Part shown: positions 44,234 to 53,259 of the stretch, one piece after another
Layout: each line of letters begins with the position of its first letter
Numbering within the stretch: the first letter of the stretch is position 1
Source: JAIBJN01 sp963784175
GTDB lineage: Bacteria; Actinomycetota; Thermoleophilia; Gaiellales; Gaiellaceae
Direction: 5' to 3'
Length of the DNA: 64,000 nucleotides
Assembly (NCBI GenBank): GCA_963784175.1
Contig: CAWAQJ010000019.1
Span: 1-64,000 of the forward strand
Notes under the pieces: generated by a model
What the model was told of the DNA's origin: nothing
Database searches by the model: none
The model's input: the letters and a program-made list of their open reading frames with translations, nothing else
Translations under genes and position numbers: made by a program

Positions 44234-45478
44234 CTAGCCTCCCGCCACCCGCAGGCCGGCAGGCGCGTCCGGGTCGTCGGCGGGGAGAAGCCCGTTGCGC
44301 TGGAGCAGACTCTTGAGCTGGTCGGGCCGGCTCGAGCGCCCTAGCGCAGTTTCGGTGGAGATCTTCCCGGAGCGGCAAAGCTCGAGCATTGCCTGCTCGA
44401 GGGTCTGCATGCCGCGCGCGGTGTTGGTCTGCATGACCGAGTAGATCTGCTCGACCTTCGCCTGCCGGATGAGGTTCCGGACGGCGTCGTCGGGCAGGAG
44501 GACCTCGAGGGCGGCAACGCGGCCACGGCCGTCCGACGTGGGAAGCAGCGTCTGCGTGACGATTCCCATGAGCGTGCCGGCGATCTGGACGCGCACCTGC
44601 TCCTGCTGTGCCGCGGGGAAGACGTCGATGAGGCGGTCGACCGTCGAGGGCGCGTCCTGCGTGTGCAGAGTGGCGAACACGAGGTGGCCGGTCTCGGCCG
44701 CGGTCAGCGCGGTCGAAATCGTCTCGAGGTCGCGCATCTCGCCGAGGAGGATCACGTCGGGGTCCTGGCGGAGCGCGCCGCGCAGCGCCTCGGCGAAGCT
44801 CGTCGCGTCGGGACCGATCTCCCGCTGGTTGACGATGCAGCGCTTGTGGCGGTGGAGGAACTCGATCGGGTCCTCGATGGTCATGATGTGGTCGTCGCGC
44901 GTGCGGTTGATCTCGTCGATCACCGCCGCGAGGGTCGTCGACTTACCGGAGCCGGTCGGCCCCGTGACGAGGACGAGCCCGCGCGGCTTCGAGGTGAAGT
45001 CCTTCAGGACGGGCGGAAGATTGAGCTGCTCGAGCGTCTTCAGCTCGGCGGGGATGAGACGGAACGCCGCGCCCAGGCTCTCGCGCTGGAAGTACACATT
45101 CACGCGGAAGCGCGCGAGGCCGGGGATCGAGTAGGAGATATCGATCTGGCGCTTGATCTCGAAATGCTTCTGCTGCTCGGTCGAGAGGATGCGGTAGAGC
45201 ATCCGCTGCGTGTCGTCGGGCATGAGCCGGTTGAACTGATCCAGCCGCTCGAGGCCTCCGTTGACGCGAATGACAGGCTCGGAGCCGACCGTGACGTGGA
45301 GGTCAGACGCACCGCGCACGACGACCTGCTCGAGCAGATCGTCGATCGAGGTCGCGGCGCGGCGCGGCGGCGGGGCAGCCGGAACGGCTACCTCGGGCGC
45401 GCCTGCGGGCGCGTTGAGAGCCGGCTCGGCGCCGGGCTGCGAAGCGTGGTCTGGGCTCGGTTGCAAGGTTGGTTCCAT
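44234..45478 (-). CDS. pilT: Pilus retraction ATPase PilT (first copy)
   Basis: Hexameric ATPase of 414 residues. Walker A VTGPTGSGKSTT, Asp box TIEDPIEFLHRH, Walker B DPDVILLGEMRDLETIS, His box HLVFATLHTQDAPS, and the PilT-specific end AVRNLIRQAKVEQIYSVMQT. A Pro/Ala-rich lead of about 45 residues is extra. First gene of the pilM operon, with a sigma-28-like promoter 18 bases upstream and GGGAGGA as ribosome site. Confidence 0.93.
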   Translation of the reverse strand: MEPTLQPSPDHASQPGAEPALNAPAGAPEVAVPAAPPPRRAATSIDDLLEQVVVRGASDLHVTVGSEPVIRVNGGLERLDQFNRLMPDDTQRMLYRILSTEQQKHFEIKRQIDISYSIPGLARFRVNVYFQRESLGAAFRLIPAELKTLEQLNLPPVLKDFTSKPRGLVLVTGPTGSGKSTTLAAVIDEINRTRDDHIMTIEDPIEFLHRHKRCIVNQREIGPDATSFAEALRGALRQDPDVILLGEMRDLETISTALTAAETGHLVFATLHTQDAPSTVDRLIDVFPAAQQEQVRVQIAGTLMGIVTQTLLPTSDGRGRVAALEVLLPDDAVRNLIRQAKVEQIYSVMQTNTARGMQTLEQAMLELCRSGKISTETALGRSSRPDQLKSLLQRNGLLPADDPDAPAGLRVAGG

Positions 45479-45496
45479 GGGTCCTCCCGTCGGCAG

Positions 45497-45525
45497 CTAT
45501 CGGCAGGGAACCCGCTTCACTAAAG
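45497..45525 (-). promoter_or_regulatory. Sigma-28-like promoter of pilT-pilMNOP
   Basis: Minus strand: CTTTAG (45525-45520), then GCCGATAG (45504-45497), 18 bases before the pilT ATG. A C6 run lies immediately upstream of the -35. Confidence 0.65.
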
Positions 45526-45538
45526 GGGGGTAGAAAAT

Positions 45539-45552
45539 CCCTCAATTGAGGG
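45539..45552. repeat. 14-bp palindrome upstream of pilA
   Basis: CCCTCAATTGAGGG, about 85 bases before the pilin ATG and just above the pilT promoter. Possible operator for the divergent pair. Its right half continues as TTGAGGGGGATTCC, which recurs at 59023-59036. Confidence 0.45.
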
Positions 45553-45635
45553 GGATTCCACCCCCGGTGCGGCTGTCGATACATCGCCTTGAGCCACTGC
45601 ACGCTTACGCATTGTTCAAGGAAGGAGTTCCGCAC

Positions 45636-46028
45636 ATGATTCAGAGGCTCAGGAACCGGATCACCGTCTCGGAGAAGGAGGGTGGCTTCACCCTTATCGA
45701 GCTCCTTGTCGTGATCATCATCATCGGCATCCTGCTTGCTATCGCCATTCCGTCGTACCTCAGCTTCCGCGCCCGCGCGGAGCGGTCGGCGTCCCAGGCG
45801 AACGTCCGCGCGTCCATCCCCGGTGTCGAGGCGTACTACGCCGACCACACCGCGACCGGCTACTCCGGTCTGACGTCCGCGGTCCTCAAGGCGTCCTACG
45901 ACGCCGGCATCAAGAACATCCAGGTCGTGCGCGCTTCGACCGCTTCGTACTGCATCCAGAGCACGGTCGGCCAGGCCATTTACAAGAAGGGCGGCCCGGC
46001 TGCAGACATCACCTCCGGCGCCTGTTAG
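45636..46028 (+). CDS. pilA: Major type IV pilin PilA
   Basis: Structural pilin, 130 residues. Leader MIQRLRNRITVSEKEGG is cut before Phe18; mature Glu5 (FTLIE) and the hydrophobic stalk helix LLVVIIIIGILLAIAIP follow. The small head has the C-terminal disulfide pair Cys106/Cys130. Strong AAGGAAGGAG ribosome site. Unlike its neighbours it shows no clear GCCGAT promoter, and it ends in a strong terminator. Confidence 0.95.
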   Translation: MIQRLRNRITVSEKEGGFTLIELLVVIIIIGILLAIAIPSYLSFRARAERSASQANVRASIPGVEAYYADHTATGYSGLTSAVLKASYDAGIKNIQVVRASTASYCIQSTVGQAIYKKGGPAADITSGAC

Positions 46029-46048
46029 TCAGGCTTCGGAGCAGGATC

Positions 46049-46080
46049 GAGAAAGGGCGCGGGCAACCGCGCCCTTTCTC
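46049..46080 (+). terminator. Terminator of pilA
   Basis: 14-bp perfect stem (46049-46062 with 46067-46080), GCAA loop, then TCTAA, 20 bases after the stop. Confidence 0.85.
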
Positions 46081-46109
46081 TCTAAGCACGCGTGAATGAC
46101 TGCCGATAG
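46081..46109 (+). promoter_or_regulatory. Sigma-28-like promoter of the thioredoxin-fold gene
   Basis: TCTAAG (46081-46086), then GCCGATAG (46102-46109), 10 bases before the ATG at 46120. Spacing equals that of the other pilus-locus promoters. Confidence 0.65.
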
Positions 46110-46119
46110 GGAACGTGGA

Positions 46120-47013
46120 ATGCGGCAACAGCTTCGACTCAACGTGCTCATCCCCGTCGCCGTCCTGGGCCTCCTCGGCGCAGGCTTCGGCGCCTACGCC
46201 ATGGGCGGCGCGCCCGGCCCCGACCCGGTCGCAGCTCCGATCGCCACGACGACGACGGCAGCAGCGCCGGCGACGCCCGCGCAGCCCGCGAAGCCCAAGC
46301 CCGGCTCCGTGACGGCCGAGGCGTGGGCAACCGGCGCAAACGCACTCTGCGTCAAGGCCAATCTCGACGCGCAGGCGGTGACTCTCAAGCCGGCCACGGC
46401 CAAGCAGCTGCTCAAGGAATTCGCACGGCTCAAGGAGTTCTACGGCTGGTACAACCCGGCCCTCAAGGCTCTCGGGTGGCCCCAGGGCCAGAAGGCCGCG
46501 ACGGCCGAGCTCTGGCGGCTCAACGCCAACACCCTGACCTTCGTGACCCAGGTGCACCGCGCGTTCAAGGCGCGCAACTACGACCGCGTTCTCAACCTCG
46601 TCGACGCAGCCCAGCCGAAGATCGGCACGCCCGAGAAGATCTATCGCAAGCTCGGCGCGAGGGCCTGCGCAGACACGACCGGCAAGTCGCTCAGAAACGC
46701 GCGCGGCACCGAGACGCTCGAATGGATGCTCGTCCGCTACCGCACGGTCGTCGTGGTCTTCTACGCACCCGGATCGTCGGTCGACGCCGAGACCGTCATC
46801 GAGGCCCGCTCGGCCGCACTCGACGCCGGCGCAGGCTTCGTCGCAGTCAACGTCAAGCGCGAGGCGCAGGTCGCGGCAATGGCGATCGGCTACGAGGTCC
46901 TCGGCACACCGACGGTGCTCGTCTTCACACGCGGCCCCAAGCTGCGGTCGCACTTCGAGATGCCGGTCGATCGCATCACGATCGCCCAGGCCGTCACCAA
47001 CGCCCGCCGATGA
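46120..47013 (+). CDS. Membrane-anchored thioredoxin-fold protein without CxxC
   Basis: 297 residues. N-terminal membrane helix (NVLIPVAVLGLLGAGFGAYA), Thr/Ala/Pro linker, an extracellular helical domain of about 120 residues, then a thioredoxin-like domain (TVVVVFYAPGSSVDAETVIE, YEVLGTPTVLVFTRGPKL). The place of CxxC reads APGSS, so it cannot do disulfide exchange. ATG 46120 was chosen over 46096 because the latter lies upstream of the promoter -10. It is coupled to the next gene (ATGA). Confidence 0.72.
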   Translation: MRQQLRLNVLIPVAVLGLLGAGFGAYAMGGAPGPDPVAAPIATTTTAAAPATPAQPAKPKPGSVTAEAWATGANALCVKANLDAQAVTLKPATAKQLLKEFARLKEFYGWYNPALKALGWPQGQKAATAELWRLNANTLTFVTQVHRAFKARNYDRVLNLVDAAQPKIGTPEKIYRKLGARACADTTGKSLRNARGTETLEWMLVRYRTVVVVFYAPGSSVDAETVIEARSAALDAGAGFVAVNVKREAQVAAMAIGYEVLGTPTVLVFTRGPKLRSHFEMPVDRITIAQAVTNARR

Positions 47014-47276
47014 GCGAGGCTGCCCGCGCGACCGACGGCGCGGCGCAGGAGCTCGCGCTGCGCTCGGCGCGCAAGGACAACCGCGAGGTCGTGCGCCTGC
47101 GCTACGTCGAGAATCCCGACGGCTTTCTCGTCGAGTGCGAGGTGTATCCCCTCGGCGGCCTGCGGGTCGAGCCGCTCAGGCCCGGGCCCTACCGGTTCGG
47201 AACGCGCGACGAGGCCGATCTGTTCATCAGGGAGACCATCACGGCCCTCGAGTACCTGGGCTGCGACGTCACGTAG
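47010..47276 (+). CDS. Small hypothetical protein
   Basis: 88 residues, soluble: AQELALRSARKDNREVVRLR, YVENPDGFLVECEVYPLGGL, then RFGTRDEADLFIRETITALE. The start overlaps the previous stop, so the two are a translational pair. No family recognised. A weak CCCC/GGGG hairpin follows the stop. Confidence 0.7.
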   Translation: MSEAARATDGAAQELALRSARKDNREVVRLRYVENPDGFLVECEVYPLGGLRVEPLRPGPYRFGTRDEADLFIRETITALEYLGCDVT

Positions 47277-47378
47277 CGAATCCCCTCATCGGGGGCTTCC
47301 CAAAATGCGACGCACGGCCACAGTTCGAGGGTACAGCGGGACCCCGAACGTTCCAGGAACTGGAACAGGAGCGAAAAT

Positions 47379-48599
47379 ATGCTGAATCGAATCGCGCTCC
47401 TGCGGCACAGTGAGCGAGGACAGGTAGTTGTCCTGCTCATCGTCGTTCTGGTCGTCCTCCTCGGCGCCGCAGCCCTCGTCGTCGACGTGGGGCGCGCGTA
47501 CCTCATCAAGCGGCACCTGCAGGCCTCCGCGGACGCGGCGGCGACTGCGGGAGCGCTCGAGCTGCCCGACCCTGCCGCAGCCACCGCGTTCGCTGAGAAC
47601 TACAGCGGCAAGGACGGCGCGCGCAACGACAACAACAAGCTTCCGTCCGTGACCACGGTCGTTTCGACGAAGTGCCTCTCGTTCGCGCCCTGCAGCCCTG
47701 TGAACACCGTGGTGGTGGAACAGACCACCAAGGTCCCGACCATCTTCGCCAGGGTGCTCGGCATCGACGAGTTCACGATCCGGGCCAAGGCCACGGCGTG
47801 CTCGCCGTGCTCCTCGAGACCGCTGGACATCATGCTGGTCCTCGACCGGACGGGCTCCATGTGCCAGGACTCCAACGGCAACAGCCAGCCCTCCTGCCCC
47901 GACCTCGTCAACGCGCGCAACGGCCTGCTCGAGTTCGTCCACTACATGGACCCGGCGATGCACAAGATCGGCCTCACGGTGTTCCCACCGGCGACGAGCA
48001 GCGGCAACCGCTGCACCACGCCTGCCGAGGCCAACTACAACTCCACGTCAGCCGTCTACAACGTGGTCCAGCTCTCGAGCGACTACAAGATCGGCGACAA
48101 CCTGAACACCAGCTCGCGCCTCGTCTCGACGATCAACTGCCAGAAGGGCGGCGGGACGACGGCATACGCGAACGCGATCGAGCAGGCACAGGCCGAGCTG
48201 CAGAGCTCGCGCGGACGTCCAGACGTCCAGAACGTGATCATCATGTTCTCGGACGGCGCGGCGAACACGGGCCCGACGTACTACTCGACGACCTCCCCGT
48301 ACCGGCGCCGGCCGTGCGCACAGGGCGTTACCTCGGCCGCCTCCGTCAAGGCCGCAGGAACGCTCGTCTACACCATCGGCTACGACCTGGATGCGCTGGG
48401 CGGTGGGGCCAACCGGTGCCAGTCCTACACCGGCTCGCTCGAGTCCCCTTCGATCACCGCGTACTCGGCTCTCCAGCAGATGGCCTCGAACATCGAGACC
48501 TTCTACAACCAGCCGAACCCCGGCGACCTGACGCGGATCTACACCGAGATCGCGGCAGAGATCGGCGGGACGCGCATCATCCCGGACGACACCCTCTAG
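47379..48599 (+). CDS. TadG-like pilus-associated protein with vWA domain
   Basis: 406 residues. The start SERGQVVVLLIVVLVVLLGA is the TadE/TadG (Flp pilus) type membrane segment, followed by VDVGRAYLIKRHLQASADAA. A von Willebrand A domain comes next (DIMLVLDRTGSMC with a DxTxS MIDAS variant, IIMFSDGAANTG). Several Cys pairs suggest disulfides outside the cell. Likely adhesin or minor pilus part. AGGAG precedes the ATG. Confidence 0.85.
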   Translation: MLNRIALLRHSERGQVVVLLIVVLVVLLGAAALVVDVGRAYLIKRHLQASADAAATAGALELPDPAAATAFAENYSGKDGARNDNNKLPSVTTVVSTKCLSFAPCSPVNTVVVEQTTKVPTIFARVLGIDEFTIRAKATACSPCSSRPLDIMLVLDRTGSMCQDSNGNSQPSCPDLVNARNGLLEFVHYMDPAMHKIGLTVFPPATSSGNRCTTPAEANYNSTSAVYNVVQLSSDYKIGDNLNTSSRLVSTINCQKGGGTTAYANAIEQAQAELQSSRGRPDVQNVIIMFSDGAANTGPTYYSTTSPYRRRPCAQGVTSAASVKAAGTLVYTIGYDLDALGGGANRCQSYTGSLESPSITAYSALQQMASNIETFYNQPNPGDLTRIYTEIAAEIGGTRIIPDDTL

Positions 48600-48621
48600 C
48601 CCTCCGCCTGCGGAGGGCTAG
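48596..48621. terminator. Bidirectional terminator containing both stop codons
   Basis: 12-bp perfect stem (48596-48607 with 48610-48621), 2-base loop. The TAG of the vWA gene and the TAG of pilB are both in the stem, one in each arm. Confidence 0.8.
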
Positions 48622-50465
48622 ACGAGGACGCGGGCCAGCTCTTCGAGCGAGGTCAGGCCCGAGACGACCTTGGAGAGGCCGTCGTCCCAGAGGGTCTTCA
48701 TGCCGGTCTCGAGGGCGGCCCGCTCGAGCTCCTCACGGCTCCCGTGCTGCGCGGCCAGCCGGCTGATCTCCTCGTTCATGACCATGAGCTGGTAGATGCC
48801 GATCCGGCCCTTGTAGCCGGTCTGGTTGCAGCGCGGGCAGCCGCGCTTGCGGTAGAGGCCGACGCCGTCCGCCGAGGCGGCCTGCTCGGGCGTGAAGCGC
48901 GCCTCGAGCATCTCCTCGCGCGTGGCCATGTACATCTCGCAGCAATGCGTGCAGAGCTTGCGGGCGAGCCGCTGGGCGAGGACTGCCGTCACGGCCGCTC
49001 CGGTGAGGAACGGCTCGACGCCCATCTCGTTGAGGCGCGTCAGCGCGCTCGGGGCGTCGTTGGTGTGGAGCGTCGAGAGGACGAAGTGACCGGTGAGGGC
49101 GGCCTCGACGGCCATCTTGGCCGTCTCTGCATCGCGGATCTCCCCCACCATCACCACGTCAGGGTCGGACCGGAGGATCGAGCGCAGCGCCGCGGAGAAG
49201 GTCATCCCCGCGCGCATGTTCACCTGCACCTGGTTGAGGCCGGCAAGCCGGTACTCGACCGGATCCTCGACGGTGATGATGTTGATCTCTGAGCGGTTGA
49301 TCTCGTTCAGCGACGCATAGAGCGTCGTCGACTTACCGGAGCCGGTCGGCCCGGTGACGAGCAGCGCGCCCGTCGGCTTCACGACGATCTCCTCGAAGAT
49401 GTCGCGCATCTCCTCGGAGAGCCCGAGCTCGGCGAGCGTCGGCGGGCGCCTCGACTTGTCGAGGAGACGCATGACGACGCCCTCGCCCTCGACCGTCGGC
49501 AGCACCGCAACACGGATGTCGAGCAGGCGACCGGCTGCCTTCGCGTTCAGGGAGATGCGGCCGTCCTGCGGCTTACGCCGCTCGGCGATGTCGAGCTTCG
49601 CGAGCACCTTGAGGCGGGTGGTGACGCCCGGCGAGAGGCGCTTCGGGATGCGCTGCACCTCGTGCAGCACGCCGTCGACGCGGAGACGCACGACGAGCGC
49701 ATCGTCCTGGGGGTCGAAGTGAACGTCGCTGGCCCCGTCCTCGGCGGCCTGGAGGATGATCGAGTTCACGAGGCGGACGAGCGGGGCGTCGGAGACGCCG
49801 TCGTCGGCCTCGAGGTCGTCGCCGTCCTCCTCGTCCTCGGCGCCGAGGTCGAACTCCTCCTCGACGAGCGCAGCGCGGTCCCAGGCGTCCTTGGCGGCAC
49901 TGAGGCGCTTGAGCTCCAGCTCGATGTCCTCCGCCGCGGCAACGCCGATCTCGATCATGAAGCGCGTAGCGAGCCGAAGCTCGTCGATCGCCTGCACGTT
50001 CGTGGGGTCTGCAACCGCGATGCGGAGCTTGTCCCCCGAGACCTGGTACGGGATCGCGCCCGCGCGCTCCAGCACGTGGGGCGGAATCGACTCGGCGGCG
50101 ACCTTCTGGACCCCGACGGAGCCCAGGTCGATGAACGGAAGGTGGTGACGCTCGGCGATCGCCCGAGCCTCGTCGCTCGCAGTTGCAGCGGCTGTGCGCT
50201 GGCCTGGGATGAGCAGCTCGGCCGCCGGCGTCTGCGTCTCCTCCATGATCGCCTGCGCCAGCGAGCCGGCGCCGGCACGCGAGCGCGCGCCGGCCAGACG
50301 GTCGAGCGGAATCAGCCCGGTCGTCTCGAGCAGCTCGGCGACGAAGTGCGCGATGCGGTTCTCGGGGATGCCCGCGCCCGGCGGGTACTGCGGCTCGATC
50401 CCCGACGACTCCTCACCGTCGCCCGTCCCCGATCTACGGAGTGGTTGAAGCTCTTCGAACTCCAT
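48618..50465 (-). CDS. pilB: Pilus extension ATPase PilB
   Basis: 615 residues. N-terminal N1/MshEN-type domains (FVAELLETTGLIPLDRLAGA, LPFIDLGSVGVQKVA), then the GspE core: Walker A VTGPTGSGKSTTLYA, Walker B DPDVVMVGEIRDAETA, His box HFVLSTLHTNDAPS, and the tetra-Cys zinc site (CTHCCEMY and CPRCNQTG). MshEN domains often bind c-di-GMP. ATG 9 bases after a GCCGATAA promoter element. Confidence 0.95.
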   Translation of the reverse strand: MEFEELQPLRRSGTGDGEESSGIEPQYPPGAGIPENRIAHFVAELLETTGLIPLDRLAGARSRAGAGSLAQAIMEETQTPAAELLIPGQRTAAATASDEARAIAERHHLPFIDLGSVGVQKVAAESIPPHVLERAGAIPYQVSGDKLRIAVADPTNVQAIDELRLATRFMIEIGVAAAEDIELELKRLSAAKDAWDRAALVEEEFDLGAEDEEDGDDLEADDGVSDAPLVRLVNSIILQAAEDGASDVHFDPQDDALVVRLRVDGVLHEVQRIPKRLSPGVTTRLKVLAKLDIAERRKPQDGRISLNAKAAGRLLDIRVAVLPTVEGEGVVMRLLDKSRRPPTLAELGLSEEMRDIFEEIVVKPTGALLVTGPTGSGKSTTLYASLNEINRSEINIITVEDPVEYRLAGLNQVQVNMRAGMTFSAALRSILRSDPDVVMVGEIRDAETAKMAVEAALTGHFVLSTLHTNDAPSALTRLNEMGVEPFLTGAAVTAVLAQRLARKLCTHCCEMYMATREEMLEARFTPEQAASADGVGLYRKRGCPRCNQTGYKGRIGIYQLMVMNEEISRLAAQHGSREELERAALETGMKTLWDDGLSKVVSGLTSLEELARVLV

Positions 50466-50474
50466 CTCTAGGAG

Positions 50475-50503
50475 TTATCGGCGCGGCGGCGTCCATCCCC
50501 AAG
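50475..50503 (-). promoter_or_regulatory. Sigma-28-like promoter of pilB
   Basis: Minus strand: CTTGGG (50503-50498), then GCCGATAA (50482-50475), 9 bases before the ATG. A C6 run is just upstream of the -35, as at pilT. Confidence 0.65.
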
Positions 50504-50523
50504 AGGGGGGATGTGATGTCCCT

Positions 50524-51282
50524 CTAGAGACCCGTGCCGCGCAGGTACGCGTCCAGGATGGGTTCGCCGAAGAAGAGTGCGAAGACGGACCCGGCCGCGA
50601 GGAAGGGGCCGAAGGGGATCGCCATCTTGCGCGCGGCGCCGCCGTGACGTGCCAGAAGGTAGACCGCGGGGACGAGCGCGAGCAGCATCCCGGCCATGAG
50701 CCCGACGATCACGAGCTTGCCGAGCATGGCGCCCAGCAGGAGGCAGAGCTTGACGTCGCCCATGCCCATGCCCTTGGGGTAGGCAAGGACGGCGGCGAAG
50801 AGGAAGAACGAGGCGCCCAGCGCGCCCAGCACCCACTCCAGCGTCTGATCCGGGTGGATCGCGATCTGGGCGGCGAGGACGATCGCGGCGGAGGGGAGCA
50901 CGATCTTGTCCGGGAGGATGTGGCGCTCGACATCGATCGCCGAGAGCACGACGAGGACGGAGCAGAAGAACGCGGCCACGAACGCGTCGGCCGTCAGCCC
51001 GAAGGCGAGGAAGCACGCGGCGACAAGAGCGGCGGTCGTGACCTCGACCGCGAGGTAGCGAAGGCCGATGCGCTCCTTGCAACTCCGGCAGCGCCCACGG
51101 AGCAGCAGGAAGGAGACGACGGGGATGTTGTCGCGCCAGGCCAGCCGCGTCCCGCAGGAGCCGCAGGCCGACGGAGGATGGACGATCGAGCGGCCCTCGG
51201 GCAGGCGGGCGGCGACGACGTTGAGGAAGCTGCCGAGCGCCAGCGCGGGCGGCACGACGAGAAAGGCGAGCGCGACGTTCAT
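50524..51282 (-). CDS. pilD: Prepilin peptidase PilD
   Basis: 252 residues. It cuts prepilin leaders and N-methylates the new end. Cytosolic CxxC...CxxC (CGSCGTRLAW, CRSCKERIG) is the zinc site needed for methyl transfer; catalytic aspartates are in SAIDVERHILPD and GMGMGDVKL; eight membrane helices. Promoter GCCGATAG ends 8 bases before the ATG. Confidence 0.94.
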   Translation of the reverse strand: MNVALAFLVVPPALALGSFLNVVAARLPEGRSIVHPPSACGSCGTRLAWRDNIPVVSFLLLRGRCRSCKERIGLRYLAVEVTTAALVAACFLAFGLTADAFVAAFFCSVLVVLSAIDVERHILPDKIVLPSAAIVLAAQIAIHPDQTLEWVLGALGASFFLFAAVLAYPKGMGMGDVKLCLLLGAMLGKLVIVGLMAGMLLALVPAVYLLARHGGAARKMAIPFGPFLAAGSVFALFFGEPILDAYLRGTGL

Positions 51283-51290
51283 CCCTTCAC

Positions 51291-51319
51291 CTATCGGCGG
51301 GATGGACCGCGGACTTGAT
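51291..51319 (-). promoter_or_regulatory. Sigma-28-like promoter of pilD
   Basis: Minus strand: ATCAAG (51319-51314), then GCCGATAG (51298-51291), 8 bases before the ATG. It overlaps the end of the upstream pilin-like gene (stop at 51319). Confidence 0.6.
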
Positions 51320-53251
51320 CAGCCGGACTGGAGGCCGGGGACGACGACGAAGTCGCCGGCCGTCTCCGGATCCGAGTACATCTGACCCTCGACGAGGGAG
51401 CCGAGCGGCGGCCAGTCGTAGTACGTCGGCCAGCCGAAGGGCTCGGACGGGAGCAGGATGCGGTTGCAGACGATCGGCCCGCTCGTGTGGAAGTTCTCGT
51501 GGACGGTGCAGTCGCCGTTGGCGTAGATGAGGCCCTGGAAGCCCGAGGGCACGGCTTGCGCCTGCGTGCCTCCCTGGTCGTACTCGGAGTCACCGCCCGC
51601 GAGCACGATCATCATGTTCTGGGTCGGATCCCAGTTCTGCATGCCGTTCGTGACGCAGTTCGTGGAGCCCGAGCCGCCGGCGCAGACGAGCTCGTCGAAC
51701 TCGAGGTCGCCGGACGCGTAGATGATTCCGCGGCCCTGGTAGTGGGCAATCTCACCGTCGTCGTCGAAGCGGAAGTCGCCGTCGATGAAGATCGTGCCCT
51801 TGATCTTGAGCACGTCGGTGACGTGGTTCCAGGAGAGCTCGCCCAGGATGTTGTTGTTCGCGTCCTTCACCTGGCACGTGTAGCTCGAGGTGCTGGGCGT
51901 CACCTCGGCGGAGCCGGTGAGGCTGTTGTTCATGTAGCTGTTGTTGTCGAAGCCGCCGGGGAAGCTGCCGGTGGTGCAGTTGTGCATCGGGCCCGGCTTC
52001 GCGTTCTCGTACCAGTACGCGAGGTCGACCGCGGGCTTGGAGAGGTTCTGCGGTGCCGTGCCGATCGTGTTCCCGTAGACCTTGTCCGCGTTCGTGCACG
52101 GCGAGTGCGCCGTCGGCGGTGTCGAACTTGCAGGTCCCGGTGACCTGAACGGTCGCGAGCGGCGTTCCGGAGGTGCCGATCGTCGTCGACGGGACCGGCT
52201 GGTACCAGACCGTGATCTGAACGTGGTCGACGGACGCCGTGCGCGACGAGGTCGTCAGGTTGCGCGCCCTGAGGCGGACGCCGAAGTTCGACGCGTTCAC
52301 CTGCGCCTGCGTCCAGGTCGTGCCCCAGAGATCGCCGGAGTCGCCGTAGTCGCGGATCGAGTCCGTGGTCGTCCAGTCGGTCGTGCTCGCCTTGTCGTTC
52401 CCGGACGGCGCGCCTGCCTTGAGCAGGAAGACGTCGATGTCCTCGACGCTGTTCAAGCTGCTCGCCGCGCGCTCGACCGAGGCCTGGATGCCCATGATGG
52501 TCGCGTTGGCCGGGATCGTGAAGCCGAAGCCCGTCACGTCGAGGTTGGCGCTCTGGCCGCTCGCGGCGATGGCGTAGGTCGCGTCGGTCCCGTTGCTCGA
52601 GTACACGTTCGACGAGCTCGTCCAGCCCGTGGCTGCCGTGGGATTGCGGTTCCCGAAGGTGGTCGTGCGGCTCATCGTCACGTTGCCGCCTACCTCGAGC
52701 GTCGTCGTCGACCCGGTGACCTGGGCCGAGCCGCGCAGACAGAGGCTTCCGCGCGTGGCGATGGGCATCCTGATGTTCACGTCCTCGATGGTGAGGCAGC
52801 TCGAGGTCGAGTCCGCGTACCACCTGCTCCACGCGGCGACGCTCGCGCCGCTGTTCAGGCCGTAGACCTGGGCGGCGCGAGTCAGCGTGCGCTTGATCGG
52901 CGCAGCGCCTGTGGGGTTCAAGACGGAACCGGTCGCGGTAATCGTCCAGACCTCGCCGTTCAGCGTCCCGGAGTACGTGACGCTGCCACCCTCGAGCTGG
53001 AGGGTGGTCGAGGCGAGCAGCGACCCGGTGAGCGGGTTCAGGGCGGTGTTGAGGACCGAGAGCGCCTGCCCGATGCCGGCCTCGGCCAGCGTGTACGCGG
53101 TCTCGGATCCCTTGGAGGCACTCGCGCTGCGCGCGTTCGCGGTCGAGTAGTAGATCAGGGTTGCGCCACTGAGCGAGAGCACGCCGAGAATGCCGATCGC
53201 CATGACCAGCGTGATGCCCTCTTGGGCTCGCAAGCGTTTGAGTAGCCGCAT
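51319..53251 (-). CDS. PilX-like pilus protein, one frameshift
   Basis: About 643 residues. Start MRLLKRLRAQEGITLVMAIG is a PilX/class-III type membrane segment, with SEGSET-like SKGSETAYTLAEAGIGQALS after it. The body is beta-rich and Thr/Ser-rich, suited to a secreted minor pilin. At about 52103-52112 the frame shifts; the protein continues TNADKVYGNTIGTAPQNLSK and SWNHVTDVLKIKGTIFIDGD (DUF7305-like) to the stop at 51319. ATG at 53251 starts the prepilin-like segment. Confidence 0.8.
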
Positions 53252-53259
53252 CTGAAAAT

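Noticed and set aside
45560..45635. Sigma-54 (-24/-12) promoter for pilA
   Set aside because: No GG-N10-GC pair with the right sequence could be placed; the pilA promoter stays unidentified.
47281..47297. Terminator after the 88-residue gene
   Set aside because: The CCCC/GGGG stem is only 4-5 bp and not followed by T; too weak to list as a feature.
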